Below are positions 62,844 to 64,000 of a stretch of 64,000 nt of DNA, piece after piece (the first letter of the stretch is position 1; each line of letters begins with the position of its first letter). Source of the DNA: Amycolatopsis sp. WQ 127309 (lineage in GTDB: Bacteria; Actinomycetota; Actinomycetes; Mycobacteriales; Pseudonocardiaceae); contig NZ_CP095481.1 of assembly GCF_023023025.1 (NCBI RefSeq), positions 10,305,001 to 10,369,000 on the forward strand, in the 5' to 3' direction. A program made the position numbers and the translations under genes. The notes below the pieces were generated by a model that was not told where the DNA came from, did not search any database, and worked only from the letters and a program-made list of their open reading frames with translations.

Positions 62844-62862
62844 CTATCGCGCTACGCGATAG
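62844..62862. promoter_or_regulatory. LysR-type operator palindrome
   Basis: CTATCGCG-CTA-CGCGATAG, a perfect 8-bp inverted repeat with three-base centre. It contains T-N11-A, the LysR-type box, and lies ten bases before the lysR start and 80 before the hydrolase start. Autoregulation and control of the divergent hydrolase are expected. Confidence 0.75.
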
Positions 62863-62941
62863 CAGGATTGTCGATCATCGCTGGACGCGATGACCGGACC
62901 GGACGACGGTGGTGAGGAGAACACCGACGAGAGGAGCTCCC

Positions 62942-64000
62942 GTGATTCGGGAAGAGATCCAGATCGCGATGAGCGACGGCGTCGCCCTCGGCGCCAGGGT
63001 GTACCGGCCGGCAGGCCCCGGCCCGTTCCCGGCGCTCTTCGCCGCGTCGCCGTACCGCTACGACAACGACGACCTCCCACCGAGCATGGTCTTCTTCTGG
63101 CTCGAGACCGGCCCGATCGAGTTCTACGTCGAGCAGGGCTACGCCTACGTCCACGTCGACGTCCGCGGCACCGGCAAGTCGGAAGGACAGTACGGCTTCC
63201 TCGACCGTCGCGAGCGCCGCGACCTGGCCGAGGCCATCGAGTGGGTGGCCGGCCGGGAGTGGTCGACCGGCAAGGTCGGGTCGATCGGCATGTCCTACTA
63301 CTGCATGGCGCAGTGGATGATGATCTCCGAGCGGCCCCCGCACCTGACCTGCGCCGCACCCTACGACGGTCACTACGACCCGTACCTGGGCTGGGCCTAC
63401 CCCGGCGGGGTGATGTCGACCTTCATGTGGTGGTGGTGGAACGCTTCCGTGCGCGTGGCCAACAAGCACCCGGCCAACGGCTCCGCGCCCCGCGGCCTCG
63501 ACGTCGACCTCGACGCCTTGCTCCTCGAACATCCCGAACGGGACGAGTTCTGGGCCGAGCGGGACTTCGAGTCCGCCTTCGCCGACGTCGACATCCCGGT
63601 CTACTCCATCGGCAACTGGGCCAAGCGCGAACTGCACCTGGGCGGCAACCTGCGCGCCTTCCAGCTGCTGGGCGGTCCGAAGAAGCTCAAGGTGCTGGAC
63701 CTGGCCAGCGGTGCGGAGGCGCTGCGGCTGTTCGCGACGGTGGAGTTCCACCGGGAGGTGCTGCTGCCGTTCTACGACCACTACCTCAAAGGTCTCGACA
63801 CCGAGTACACCCAGCGCCCGACCGTCGAGTACACCCTGGCCGGCAGCAGGGAAACCGTCGCGGCCGAGCAGTGGCCGCCCGGCGACGCCACCTACACGCC
63901 GTTGTACTTCGACGGCCGCACGAGCGGTTCCGTCACATCGGTCAACGACGGGAGCCTCGTGCCCGAGCCGGGCGCCGACTCGAGCACCTCCTACGACTAC
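62942..64000 (+). CDS. CocE/NonD-family hydrolase (X-Pro dipeptidyl-peptidase type), 3' end beyond window
   Basis: 353 codons are visible and the gene runs off the window. The start is EIQIAMSDGVALGARVYRPA, the standard opening of CocE-like hydrolases. GYAYVHVDVRGTGKSEGQYG and WVAGREWSTGKVGSIGMSYYC follow; the nucleophile elbow reads G-M-S-Y-Y-C, where G-x-S-Y-x-G is usual, so the last Gly is Cys. VDIPVYSIGNW marks the acid region and HYLKGLDTEYT is the typical turn to the C-terminal beta domain. GTG 62942 has SD GAGAGGAG seven bases upstream. No signal peptide. Substrate might be an acyl ester or amide. Confidence 0.88.
   Translation, partial: MIREEIQIAMSDGVALGARVYRPAGPGPFPALFAASPYRYDNDDLPPSMVFFWLETGPIEFYVEQGYAYVHVDVRGTGKSEGQYGFLDRRERRDLAEAIEWVAGREWSTGKVGSIGMSYYCMAQWMMISERPPHLTCAAPYDGHYDPYLGWAYPGGVMSTFMWWWWNASVRVANKHPANGSAPRGLDVDLDALLLEHPERDEFWAERDFESAFADVDIPVYSIGNWAKRELHLGGNLRAFQLLGGPKKLKVLDLASGAEALRLFATVEFHREVLLPFYDHYLKGLDTEYTQRPTVEYTLAGSRETVAAEQWPPGDATYTPLYFDGRTSGSVTSVNDGSLVPEPGADSSTSYDY

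Overview
The window is very GC-rich actinobacterial chromosome with many GTG starts and frequent 4-bp GTGA or ATGA stop/start overlaps. Gene content (ANTAR regulator pdtaR, polA, rpsA, a coaE-GrpB fusion and uvrB in one neighbourhood, plus livJHMGF, YhgE/Pip and NarL-type two-component systems) fits a Pseudonocardiaceae member, most like Amycolatopsis. The genus is inferred from gene order and style; no search was run.

Layout. 1-8.4 kb: the end of a SnoaL-like gene, a tandemly repeated gene junction, a NUDIX/AraC divergent pair, a LacI regulator, a 21-bp repeat tract, a RES-type toxin-antitoxin pair, a YCII protein, an S9 peptidase, and a TerC-family manganese exporter behind a recognisable yybP-ykoY Mn2+ riboswitch. 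8.4-13.5 kb: a secreted-hydrolase/ABC-ATPase fusion with its permease, a crotonase and an SRPBCC protein. 13.7-21.8 kb: a secreted S37-like peptidase, a VOC protein, a VapBC-like pair coupled to an MmcQ/YjbR gene, uvrB, a carboxymuconolactone-decarboxylase-like gene, a DUF5685 protein with collagen-like and Cys-rich tails, and a DUF402 gene. 22-27 kb: ABC exporter, GT39-like membrane enzyme and NarL-type two-component system, with a 27-codon ORF overlapping the kinase start. 27-33 kb: coaE-grpB, small proteins, OsmC, an HD hydrolase divergent from a TetR gene across a 36-bp inverted repeat, a second 21-bp repeat tract, and rpsA. 33-39.4 kb: methyltransferase, two paralogous GNATs, then a TetR-controlled operon (perfect 30-bp palindrome, ABC-like protein without the Walker A lysine, YhgE/Pip, TetR). 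39.4-45 kb: repeats, a trypsin-STAND-like protein lacking both key catalytic motifs, an EF-hand protein and polA. 45-53.7 kb: thioesterase, LysR, hydrolase, livJHMGF, a lipoprotein and pdtaR.

53.9-64 kb is accessory: a 74-nt tRNA with a Leu CAA anticodon is followed by a decayed serine-recombinase gene and low-confidence ORFs, then an XRE regulator and a compact operon (SDR, Baeyer-Villiger monooxygenase, enone/quinone reductase, alpha/beta hydrolase) that reads as an alcohol to ketone to ester to acid pathway. A LysR gene divergent from a CocE/NonD hydrolase, cut by the window end, closes the region.

The best-supported second-look items are the Mn2+ riboswitch with a visible SD switch, the doubly degenerate trypsin-STAND protein, the self-contained YhgE operon, the hydrolase-ABC fusion, the DUF5685 tail, the multiplied convergent gene junction at the left edge, and the related 21-bp intergenic tandem repeats.
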